The notes below the pieces were generated by a model. That model ran no database searches, had not been told where the DNA came from, and saw nothing but the letters and a program-made list of their open reading frames with translations. A stretch of DNA of 64,000 nt. It comes from Sinomonas atrocyanea. Lineage in GTDB: Bacteria; Actinomycetota; Actinomycetes; Actinomycetales; Micrococcaceae. How positions within the stretch are numbered: position 1 is the first letter of the stretch; every line of letters begins with the position of its first letter. Shown piece by piece: positions 1 to 8,738 of the stretch. The position numbers were made by a program, and so were the translations under genes. The stretch spans positions 186,001-250,000 of the forward strand of contig NZ_JAUSRH010000003.1 of NCBI RefSeq assembly GCF_030811715.1, given 5' to 3'.

Positions 1-867
1 TTCGCAGGCGGCACGGCGGTCCACATCAACGCCGGCGCCGCAGGCCTGGCCCTCGCGCTCATCCTCGGCCGCCGCAACGGCTTCGGCAAGGACCCCAACC
101 ACCGCCCCCACAACCTGCCGTTCGTCATGCTCGGCGCGGGCCTGCTGTGGTTCGGCTGGTTCGGCTTCAACGCCGGCTCGGCCCTGGGCGCCAACGGCGT
201 GGCCGCGTTCGCCTGGATCAACACGCTCGTCGCCCCGTGCGCCGCGGTCCTCGGCTGGCTCGTGGTCGAGAAGCTGCGCGACGGCCACGCAACCTCGCTC
301 GGCGCCGCCTCGGGCGCGGTGGCCGGGCTCGTTGCCATCACCCCGGCCTGCGCCGCGGTCTCACCGCTGTGGGCGATCGTCCTCGGCGTCCTCGCCGGCG
401 CGGTCTGCGCCCTGGCCGTGGGCCTGAAGTACCGCTTCGGCTACGACGACTCACTCGATGTGGTGGGCGTCCACCTCGTCGGCGGCATCATCGGCACGCT
501 CTTCATCGGCCTCGCTGCCAACCCCGGCGCGCCCTCGGGCGGCCAGGGCCTCTTCTACGGCGGCGGCTTCGAGCTCCTGGGCAAGCAGGCCCTCGGCGCC
601 GGCTCGGTCCTGGTGTACTCGTTCGCCCTCTCGCTCGCGATCGGCTGGATCATCAGCAAGACCATGGGCTTCCGGGTCTCGAGCGAGGCCGAGGAAGCCG
701 GTGTGGACATCGCCCTGCACGCCGAGACGGCGTACTCGGGCAACAGCATGGGCGGCTCGTCCGGGTCGGCGTTCCACCCGCTCGGGGCGAAGAACGAGGC
801 AGAGGTCGCGGCGTTCAACGCGGACGACCTGCTCACTGAGGCAGCACGGAAGAAGGTCCAGGCGTGA
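1..867 (+). CDS. amtB: Ammonium transporter AmtB, copy 1 (5' truncated by window edge)
   Basis: This is the C-terminal 288 residues of an Amt/MEP/Rh channel that moves ammonium across the cytoplasmic membrane. The frame is open from base 1, so the start lies outside the window. Alternating hydrophobic segments are visible, with the family signature GLLWFGWFGFNAGSA. Both pore histidines are present: the first in AVHINAG (eighth visible residue) and the second in DVVGVHLVGG. The cytoplasmic tail ends in VQA. The stop overlaps the start of the P-II gene (GTGA), so the two are translationally coupled. A second, very similar amtB-glnK pair follows about 300 bases downstream. Confidence 0.97.
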   Translation, partial: FAGGTAVHINAGAAGLALALILGRRNGFGKDPNHRPHNLPFVMLGAGLLWFGWFGFNAGSALGANGVAAFAWINTLVAPCAAVLGWLVVEKLRDGHATSLGAASGAVAGLVAITPACAAVSPLWAIVLGVLAGAVCALAVGLKYRFGYDDSLDVVGVHLVGGIIGTLFIGLAANPGAPSGGQGLFYGGGFELLGKQALGAGSVLVYSFALSLAIGWIISKTMGFRVSSEAEEAGVDIALHAETAYSGNSMGGSSGSAFHPLGAKNEAEVAAFNADDLLTEAARKKVQA

Positions 868-1202
868 AGCTCATCACCGCGATCGTCCGCCCCGAGAAGC
901 TCGACTCCATCCGCGAGGGGCTCGAGGCCTACGGGGTCCAGGGCCTCACGGTCAGCGCGGCCAGCGGGTACGGCCGACAGCGCGGGTACACCGAGGTGTA
1001 CCGCGGCGCCGAGTACAGCGTGGACCTGGTCCCCAAGGTGAGGATCGAGGTGCTCGCCACCGATGACCAGACCGACGACATCCTCGACGTGCTCATCACC
1101 ACCTCAAACACCGGCCGCGCGGGGGACGGCAAGGTGTGGACCGTGGACGTGCACGAGGCGATCCGCGTCCGGACGGGGGAGCGCGGGGCGGCGGCGATCT
1201 AG
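864..1202 (+). CDS. glnK: P-II nitrogen regulatory protein, copy 1
   Basis: This is a 112-residue P-II signalling protein, the family's usual length. It begins with MKLITAIVRPEKL and has a T-loop from about residue 37 to 55. Tyr51, the residue modified by uridylylation or adenylylation in this family, is present in YRGAEY. The C-terminal signature GDGKVWTVDV is intact. P-II trimers plug the Amt channel and sense 2-oxoglutarate and ATP/ADP. The GTG start overlaps the amtB stop by four bases. A strong hairpin follows, so this pair probably ends a transcript. No glnD modifying-enzyme gene follows. Confidence 0.97.
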   Translation: MKLITAIVRPEKLDSIREGLEAYGVQGLTVSAASGYGRQRGYTEVYRGAEYSVDLVPKVRIEVLATDDQTDDILDVLITTSNTGRAGDGKVWTVDVHEAIRVRTGERGAAAI

Positions 1203-1221
1203 GCGCCCCGAGCGCCGCGGA

Positions 1222-1261
1222 GGGCGGACGACGGCGGGAACCCACCCGCCGTCGTCCGCCC
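1222..1261 (+). terminator. Terminator after amtB1-glnK1
   Basis: A perfect 17-bp inverted repeat (arms 1222-1238 and 1245-1261) with a 6-base loop starts 19 bases after the glnK1 stop. There is no T-tract, which is common for high-GC actinobacterial terminators. The outer stem carries the sequence GACGACGGCG, shared with several other terminators in this window. Confidence 0.8.
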
Positions 1262-1332
1262 GCCTCGGGGACGCGGCGGCAGCAGGAGGCAGCGGGCGGC
1301 CGACCCGCAGGAGGGCCAAGGGGCGAGGGCGC

Positions 1333-1423
1333 GAAACACGCCGTTAACACGGCCGTGACGAACCCTTAACCCCGGGGGGATTCCTGTAACACGAGGGCAA
1401 CACGGACGGAGCGGACCGGTAAC
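1333..1423 (+). promoter_or_regulatory. GlnR-like repeats upstream of amtB2
   Basis: Five-base elements recur at an 11-base period: GAAAC (1333), TTAAC (1344), GTGAC (1355) and TTAAC (1366). A second group is GTAAC (1386), GCAAC (1397) and GTAAC (1419, two periods later). Actinobacterial GlnR sites are described as GTnAC and GAAAC half-sites separated by six bases, which gives the same 11-base period. The position, 100-190 bases ahead of an ammonium transporter, fits nitrogen control. Binding by GlnR is inferred. Confidence 0.6.
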
Positions 1424-1521
1424 ACCGCCACGGGATTCTTGTTCAGGTGGTCCCGCAGACCGTCGCCGGGGACGGCGGACGGGGGCCGAGAACCGTGAAC
1501 GTCCCTCGAAAGGCCTCACCC

Positions 1522-2949
1522 ATGAACGCTGGCGACACCGCCTGGGTCCTCGTCTCGGCAGCCCTCGTCCTCCTCATGTCACCCGGCCTCGCCATCTTCT
1601 ACGGGGGCATGACCCGGGTGAAGTCGATGCTCAACATGATGATGATGAGCTTCGGGGCCCTCGCCCTCGTCGGCGTCCTGTGGGTCCTGTTCGGCTACTC
1701 GATCGCCTTCGGCACGGACGCAGGGGACGGCCTGTTCGGCAACCCGTTCGAGGACTTCGGCCTCCACAACCTGCTCGCCACGGGCGGCTCGATGCCCCTC
1801 GTCGGCACGATCCCGGAGATCGTCTTCGTCGGCTTCCAGGGCGTCTTCGCCACCGTGACCGTGGCCCTCGTCTCGGGCGCGATCGCTGACCGGGCCAAGT
1901 TCGGATCCTGGATGGTCTTCGCCGGCGCCTTCGCTGTGCTCGTCTACTTCCCGGTGGCGCACTGGGTCTTCGACTCCAAGAAGGACGCGCACGGGACGTT
2001 CATCGGCGGCTGGCTCAACCACCTCGGCCTCATCGACTTCGCCGGCGGCACGGCGGTCGAGGTGCTCGCCGGTGCCGCGGGCCTGGCCCTGGCCCTCGTC
2101 CTCGGCAAGCGCGTCGGCTTCGGCAAGGACCCGGAGCACCGGCCCCACAACCTCCCGCTCGTCATGCTCGGCTGCGGCCTGCTCTGGTTCGGCTGGTTCG
2201 GCTTCAACGCCGGCTCCGCGCTGGCCGCGAACGGCGAGGCCGGCTTCGCCTGGATCAACACGCTCGTGGCCCCCTGCGCCGCGATCCTGTCCTGGCTCGT
2301 CGTCGAGAAGGTCCGCGACGGCCACGCGACCTCGTTCGGTGCCGCGTCCGGCGCGGTCGCCGGGCTCGTGGCCATCACGCCCTCCTGCGCCACGATCGAC
2401 CCGGTCTGGGCGATCGTCCTCGGCGCCCTCGCCGGCGCCGTGTGCGCCCTGGCCGTGGGCCTGAAGTACCGCTTCGGCTTCGACGACTCGCTCGACGTGG
2501 TCGGGGTGCACCTCGTCGGCGGCCTCGTCGGGACGCTCTTCATCGGCCTCGCCGCCGATCCGGCCGCTCCGGTGCCCGGCCGCGGCCTGTTCTACGGCGG
2601 CGGGCTGGCCCTGCTGGGCACCCAGGCCCTCGGCGCCGGGGCCGTGCTCGGCTACTCGTTCGGCGTGGCCCTCGCGCTGGGCCTGGCGATCAAGGCCGTG
2701 ATGGGCTTCCGCGTCGCGAGGGACGTCGAGGAGACCGGCGTGGACCTCGTCATCCATGCCGAGACCGCCTACTCGTCGCCGTCCGCCACGGGCGGCGGGT
2801 TCCACCCGCTCGGCGTCCGGCACACCGTCGAGGCCCTGCTCGAGCAGCACCTCGAGCGGCGCCTCGGCCAGGGCGCGGCGGACGGCGCGCACGCCCGGCG
2901 CGAGGAGGTGCTGGCCGGGGCATCGCCGGCCGGTACTGTGGGCTCGTGA
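1522..2949 (+). CDS. amtB: Ammonium transporter AmtB, copy 2, with Glu at the first pore-His position
   Basis: This is a 475-residue Amt/MEP channel. The ATG at 1522 is preferred over an upstream in-frame GTG because GAAAGG lies about nine bases upstream and the protein then begins with the usual first membrane segment (AWVLVSAALVLLMSPGLAIFYGG). The second pore histidine is His330 (VVGVHLVGG). The first is replaced by Glu180 in GTAVEVLAG, where copy 1 has His. The C-terminal tail is longer than in copy 1 (residues after FHPLG). The stop overlaps the following P-II start by four bases. Divergence at the pore suggests the two copies are not functionally identical. Confidence 0.97.
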   Translation: MNAGDTAWVLVSAALVLLMSPGLAIFYGGMTRVKSMLNMMMMSFGALALVGVLWVLFGYSIAFGTDAGDGLFGNPFEDFGLHNLLATGGSMPLVGTIPEIVFVGFQGVFATVTVALVSGAIADRAKFGSWMVFAGAFAVLVYFPVAHWVFDSKKDAHGTFIGGWLNHLGLIDFAGGTAVEVLAGAAGLALALVLGKRVGFGKDPEHRPHNLPLVMLGCGLLWFGWFGFNAGSALAANGEAGFAWINTLVAPCAAILSWLVVEKVRDGHATSFGAASGAVAGLVAITPSCATIDPVWAIVLGALAGAVCALAVGLKYRFGFDDSLDVVGVHLVGGLVGTLFIGLAADPAAPVPGRGLFYGGGLALLGTQALGAGAVLGYSFGVALALGLAIKAVMGFRVARDVEETGVDLVIHAETAYSSPSATGGGFHPLGVRHTVEALLEQHLERRLGQGAADGAHARREEVLAGASPAGTVGS

Positions 2950-3284
2950 AGCTCATCACCGCCATCGTCCGGCCCGAGAAGCTCGATTCCATCCGCGAGC
3001 ACCTCGAGGCCGAGGGAGTCCAGGGTCTGACCGTCAGCGCCGCGAGCGGCTACGGCCGCCAGCGCGGCTACGTCCAGGTGTACCGGGGCGCCGAGTACAG
3101 CGTGGACCTCATCCCCAAGGTCCGCGTGGAGGTGCTCGCGACCGACACGCACGCCGACGAGATCCTCGAGACGATCGTGGTCGCGGCCTCGACCGGCTCG
3201 CAGGGCGACGGCAAGGTCTGGGTCGTCGACGTCCAGGACGCCGTCCGGGTCCGCACGGGCGAACGCGGGGACTCCGCGATCTGA
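2946..3284 (+). CDS. glnK: P-II nitrogen regulatory protein, copy 2
   Basis: This is a 112-residue P-II protein nearly identical to copy 1, with Tyr51 in YRGAEY and an intact T-loop. The GTG start overlaps the amtB2 stop (GTGA), so it is coupled to the transporter it presumably regulates. In many actinobacteria the order is amtB-glnK-glnD-ffh. Here the next gene is a G6PD homologue on the opposite strand, only eight bases beyond the stop, then ffh. GlnD is therefore not in its usual place. Confidence 0.97.
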   Translation: MKLITAIVRPEKLDSIREHLEAEGVQGLTVSAASGYGRQRGYVQVYRGAEYSVDLIPKVRVEVLATDTHADEILETIVVAASTGSQGDGKVWVVDVQDAVRVRTGERGDSAI

Positions 3285-3292
3285 GCCGCAGC

Positions 3293-4738
3293 TCAGGACG
3301 CGCGGCCGTCCTCGCTCGCGCCGTCCTCGCCGGCGGCCGAGGTGGCCCAGGCGGCCGGGCCGCTGCTGCCCGCGGGGTAGGTGTCCATGGGGACATCACC
3401 GGCGGCCCACGCGTCCAGCACCGGCTCGACGATCCGCCAGCAGCTCTCGGCCGTGTCGGCGCGCACGGACAGGAGCGGATCGCCGTCGAGCACGCCGTCC
3501 AGCACCTCGCCGTAGGGGAGCAGGTCCGCCTCGCCGAGGTCCGCGTCGAGCGTCACGCGGTTCAGGGTCAGCACGTCCCCGGGGCCGTTGACGTCGACGT
3601 CGAGCTGGAGCACGTCGGGGCCGAACCCGATGCGGAGGCGGTTCGGCTCGTCCACGCCCCGGAAGCCCTCGGGCAGGTGCGGCACCGGACGGAAGGTCAC
3701 CACGGCCTCCTTGCGCCGCGCTCCGAGCGACTTGCCCGAGCGGAGGATGAACGGCACTCCGGCCCAGCGCCAGCTCGCGAGCATGACCGTGATCTCGGCC
3801 AGGGTCTCGGTGCCTCGGGACGGGTCGACCCCCGGCTCGGCCGTGTAGTCGGGCACGTCGCGGTCCGCGATGGTCCCGGCCGTGTACCGGGCGCGGCGCG
3901 TCGAGGCCGTGAACGGCTCGGGGACCCGGGCGGAGCGGAGCACGGCGCTGATGCGGTCCCGCACGTCGCGCTCGTCGAGGCGGGCCGGCGCATCCATCGC
4001 GAGGACGGCCAGGACCTGCAGCAGGTGGCTCTGGATCATGTCCCGCAGGGCGCCGGCGCGGTCGTAGTAGCCTGCCCGTCCTTCGAGGGTGAGGTCCTCG
4101 TCGAAGAAGATCTCCACCTTCTCGATGTGGTCCCGGTTCCAGACGGGCTCGAGGAAGTTGTTGGCGAAGCGCAGGCCGAGGATGTTCAGGACCGTGCCCT
4201 TGCCGAGGAAATGGTCCACCCGGTGGATCTGGCTCTCCGGGACCAGCCGGCGCAGCGTCTCGTTCAGCTCGGCGGCGGAGGCCTCCGAGGAGCCGAACGG
4301 CTTCTCGAGCACGAGTCGGGTTCCCTCGGGAAGGTCTCCCGGCTGCAGCAGCTCGCAGGCCTTCTGGCTCACGGCAGGGGGCAGGGCGAAGTAGACGGCG
4401 ACGGGCCCCGGGAGCGCGGTGACCTCGCGCGCGAGCTCCCCGGGCGCCGTGACGTCGAGCTGCACGTAGGCGGAGTCGCGGCGGATCCGCTCGAGCTCGG
4501 CGCGGCCCGTGTCGGTGGCGGCCGCAAGTGCCGCCTCGGTGGCATCGTGCACGCGGCGGCTCCACTCTTCGGCGCTCCAGTCCTCGGCGCCGGCGCCCAC
4601 CACGGTGAGCCCGGCGTGCCGGCCGGTGGCGAGGAGCCGGGCGAGCCCGGGGAAGAGGAGGCGGCCGGTCAGATCCCCGGAGGCACCGAGGATGAGCAGG
4701 CTGCGCACGGACGGGGCGGGTTCTCGAGGCGTCGTCAC
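3293..4738 (-). CDS. Glucose-6-phosphate dehydrogenase family protein (variant)
   Basis: This 481-residue protein of the G6PD family would oxidise glucose 6-phosphate to 6-phosphogluconolactone with NAD(P)+. The nucleotide-binding loop is GASGDLTG (18-25). The substrate motif reads RVDHFLGKG where the family normally has RIDHYLGKE, so the Glu after the substrate-binding Lys is lost. The GASGDLAK lysine is also absent. The catalytic-region His in DMIQSHLLQ is retained. It starts with GTG and its 3' end nearly abuts glnK2. It is probably a secondary G6PD or a relative with altered cofactor use. Enzyme class is likely, exact substrate less so. Confidence 0.85.
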   Translation of the reverse strand: MTTPREPAPSVRSLLILGASGDLTGRLLFPGLARLLATGRHAGLTVVGAGAEDWSAEEWSRRVHDATEAALAAATDTGRAELERIRRDSAYVQLDVTAPGELAREVTALPGPVAVYFALPPAVSQKACELLQPGDLPEGTRLVLEKPFGSSEASAAELNETLRRLVPESQIHRVDHFLGKGTVLNILGLRFANNFLEPVWNRDHIEKVEIFFDEDLTLEGRAGYYDRAGALRDMIQSHLLQVLAVLAMDAPARLDERDVRDRISAVLRSARVPEPFTASTRRARYTAGTIADRDVPDYTAEPGVDPSRGTETLAEITVMLASWRWAGVPFILRSGKSLGARRKEAVVTFRPVPHLPEGFRGVDEPNRLRIGFGPDVLQLDVDVNGPGDVLTLNRVTLDADLGEADLLPYGEVLDGVLDGDPLLSVRADTAESCWRIVEPVLDAWAAGDVPMDTYPAGSSGPAAWATSAAGEDGASEDGRAS

Positions 4739-4770
4739 GAGCCCAGCATGCCATTGCCCGGTCCGTTGGT

Positions 4771-4782
4771 ACCCTTAAGGGT
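4771..4782. promoter_or_regulatory. Palindrome in the G6PD-ffh divergent intergenic region
   Basis: ACCCTTAAGGGT is a perfect 12-bp palindrome located between two divergent genes, 33 bases from the G6PD start and 86 from the ffh start. TACCCT overlapping it on the plus strand fits the TAnnnT pattern of an actinobacterial -10 box for ffh. It may be an operator or simply a promoter element. This is inferred from position only. Confidence 0.35.
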
Positions 4783-4867
4783 GGCCAGATCCGCTCCCGG
4801 CGGGTCTGCCCGACCTCCTGACCCTTGCGTCAGATCCCTGGACCACGACTGAAAGCGACTCGGGCAC

Positions 4868-6457
4868 GTGTTCAACTCCCTCTCGGACCGTCTCACTGCG
4901 ACGTTCAAGAATCTCCGCGGCAAGGGCCGCCTGAGCGAGGCGGACGTCGACGCCACCGTCCGCGAGATCCGCCGCGCCCTCCTCGACGCGGACGTCGCCG
5001 TCCCGGTCGTGCGGGACTTCGCGGCGCGCATCCGCGAGCGCGCGCTCGGCGCCGAGGTCTCGGGCGCCCTCAACCCGAGCCAGCAGGTCGTCAAGATCGT
5101 CAACGAGGAGCTCCAGGCGATCCTCGGCGGCGAGACGCGCCGCCTCCGCCTGGCGAAGAACCCGCCGACCGTGATCATGCTCGCCGGCCTCCAGGGCGCC
5201 GGCAAGACCACCCTCGCGGGCAAGCTGGGCAAGTGGCTCAAGGGCCAGGGGCACTCGCCGATCCTGGTCGCCGCGGACCTCCAGCGTCCCAACGCCGTCA
5301 CCCAGCTCGAGGTCGTGGCCAAGCGCGCCGGCGTGGCGGTGTACGCGCCGCACCCCGGCATCCAGTCCGAGTTCGAGGCCCCCACCGGCGATCCGGTCGC
5401 CGTGGCCCGGGACGGCGTGGCCGAGGCCCGCGCGAAGCTGCACGACATCGTGATCGTGGACACCGCCGGCCGCCTGGGCCTGGACGCCGAGCTCATGCAG
5501 CAGGCCGCGGACATCCGCGCGGCGGTCAACCCGGACGAGGTCCTCTTCGTCATCGACGCGATGATCGGCCAGGACGCGGTCAACACGGCCAAGGCCTTCG
5601 AGGAGGGCGTCGACTTCACCGGCGTCGTGCTCTCGAAGCTCGACGGCGACGCCCGCGGCGGCGCGGCCCTGTCGGTCGCGTCCGTGACCGGCCGGCCCGT
5701 CATGTTCGCCTCCACGGGCGAGGGCCTGGACGACTTCGAGCTGTTCCACCCGGACCGCATGGCCTCGCGCATCCTGGACATGGGTGACGTCCTGACGCTC
5801 ATCGAGCAGGCCGAGAAGAGCTGGGACAAGGACGAGGCCGCCCGGATGGCGAAGAAGTTCGCCGACCAGGAGGACTTCACCCTCGAGGACTTCCTGTCCC
5901 AGATGCAGCAGATCCGCAAGATGGGCTCGATGAAGAAGATGCTCATGATGATGCCGGGCGCCGCCCAGTTCCGGCAGCAGCTCGAGCAGTTCGACGAGCG
6001 CGAGATCGACCGCGTCGAGGCCATCGTCCGCTCGATGACCCCGCACGAGCGCGTCGCTCCCAAGATCATCAACGGCTCCCGGCGCGCCCGCATCGCGCGG
6101 GGCTCCGGTGTGCATGTCTCCGAGGTCAACGGCCTGCTGGAGCGCTTCGGCCAGGCGCAGAAGATGATGCGCAAGATGGCCGCCGGCGGCGGCATCCCGG
6201 GGATGCCCGGCATGCCCGGCCCGGGCGGTTTCGGCGGCTCGAAGAAGGGCCCGGCCAAGGGCAAGAAGAAGGCGAAGTCGGGCAACCCGGCCAAGGCGGC
6301 GCAGGAGCGGCGCGAGGCCGAGGCCCGCCGCGCCGCCGCGGGCGCCTCGAAGGCGCTCAGCGGCCAGGGCTCCGCGTTCGGCGGCCAGTCGGGCGAGGAC
6401 TTCGACCCGTCCTCCCTGAACCTGCCGAAGGGCTTCGAGAAGTACCTGGGCAAGTAG
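4868..6457 (+). CDS. ffh: Signal recognition particle GTPase Ffh
   Basis: This is the 529-residue SRP54 GTPase that binds signal sequences on nascent membrane proteins and docks with FtsY at the membrane. The N-domain begins MFNSLSDRLTATFKNLRGKG from a GTG start. The G-domain has the P-loop GLQGAGKT (107-114), DTAGR (198-202) and a SKLDG motif. The methionine-rich M-domain follows (MQQIRKMGSMKKMLMMMPG) with a Gly/Pro/Met stretch and a basic tail typical of high-GC actinobacteria. A terminator hairpin follows. In many actinobacteria ffh lies next to amtB-glnK-glnD and rpsP, consistent with this neighbourhood. Confidence 0.98.
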   Translation: MFNSLSDRLTATFKNLRGKGRLSEADVDATVREIRRALLDADVAVPVVRDFAARIRERALGAEVSGALNPSQQVVKIVNEELQAILGGETRRLRLAKNPPTVIMLAGLQGAGKTTLAGKLGKWLKGQGHSPILVAADLQRPNAVTQLEVVAKRAGVAVYAPHPGIQSEFEAPTGDPVAVARDGVAEARAKLHDIVIVDTAGRLGLDAELMQQAADIRAAVNPDEVLFVIDAMIGQDAVNTAKAFEEGVDFTGVVLSKLDGDARGGAALSVASVTGRPVMFASTGEGLDDFELFHPDRMASRILDMGDVLTLIEQAEKSWDKDEAARMAKKFADQEDFTLEDFLSQMQQIRKMGSMKKMLMMMPGAAQFRQQLEQFDEREIDRVEAIVRSMTPHERVAPKIINGSRRARIARGSGVHVSEVNGLLERFGQAQKMMRKMAAGGGIPGMPGMPGPGGFGGSKKGPAKGKKKAKSGNPAKAAQERREAEARRAAAGASKALSGQGSAFGGQSGEDFDPSSLNLPKGFEKYLGK

Positions 6458-6510
6458 CCCCGAGCCTGTCTGCAGTCTCCGGGCTCCCGGGACTGCTGAC
6501 GCACGACGCC

Positions 6511-6543
6511 GAAGGGGCGCCTCCCGCTGGGAGGCGCCCCTTC
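6511..6543 (+). terminator. ffh terminator
   Basis: A perfect 15-bp stem (6511-6525 with 6529-6543) with a 3-base loop lies about 50 bases after the ffh stop. Flanking bases (ACGACGCC before, CGCCGTCGT after) could extend the stem imperfectly. Confidence 0.8.
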
Positions 6544-6572
6544 CGCCGTCGTCCGCCCGCCGACGTCACCCC

Positions 6573-6677
6573 GTGGGTGCGCGAGGTCGCCCCGTGGGTG
6601 CGCGAGGTCGCCCCGTGGGTGCGCGAGGTCGCCCCGTGGGTGCGCGAGGTCGCCCCGTGGGTGCGCGAGGTCGCCCC
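6573..6677. repeat. Five tandem copies of a 21-base unit
   Basis: Five exact head-to-tail copies of a 21-base unit beginning GTGGGTGCGCGAGG start at 6573, 6594, 6615, 6636 and 6657. Partial or degenerate copies flank them on both sides. The unit lies between the convergent ends of ffh and thiC. Because 21 is a multiple of three, every frame shows a repeating 7-residue peptide, but no start, ribosome site or family match supports translation. It resembles a variable-number tandem repeat. Confidence 0.9.
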
Positions 6678-6701
6678 GTGCGGTGCCTGTCCGAGGACGT
6701 C

Positions 6702-6727
6702 CCGGCGAGAAGTGCACTTCTCGCCGG
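6702..6727. repeat. Perfect 26-bp palindrome
   Basis: Bases 6702-6727 form a perfect 26-bp palindrome centred on GTGCAC (core GAGAAGTGCACTTCTC). The half AGTGCACNTCTCGCC recurs about 30 bases downstream, beginning near 6742, leading into the next hairpin. It does not look like a simple terminator, because there is no loop. It may be an intergenic repeat element or a protein site. Confidence 0.75.
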
Positions 6728-6749
6728 AAGGAGCGGCCAGCAGTGCACG

Positions 6750-6790
6750 TCTCGCCCTGAAGTCCACGGCTCGTGGACTTCAGGGCGAGA
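6750..6790. terminator. Bidirectional hairpin between ffh and thiC
   Basis: A perfect 19-bp stem (6750-6768 with 6772-6790) with loop GCT lies 59 bases beyond the thiC stop on the minus strand. It is the strongest candidate for the thiC terminator and could also back up the ffh terminator. Confidence 0.7.
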
Positions 6791-6849
6791 ACGGAACTTC
6801 CGGCCTTCGCGCCCTCCGGCGGGCTGCCGGGCCCGCTCTCCCGGCCGCC

Positions 6850-8697
<1,848 letters not shown>

Positions 8698-8726
8698 GTG
8701 GACGCGTTGGACCCTAGCACGGCCGC

Positions 8727-8732
8727 TAGGCT
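8727..8732 (+). promoter_or_regulatory. Putative -10 of the amidohydrolase gene (leaderless)
   Basis: TAGGCT matches the TAnnnT -10 pattern and ends six bases before the ATG at 8739. Transcription would start at or beside the A of the start codon, giving a leaderless mRNA. No ribosome binding site is visible. Confidence 0.5.
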
Positions 8733-8738
8733 TGCGGC

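Noticed and set aside
6573-6677. Tandem 21-base repeats as a CRISPR array
   Set aside because: The copies are directly adjacent with no spacers and there are no cas genes.
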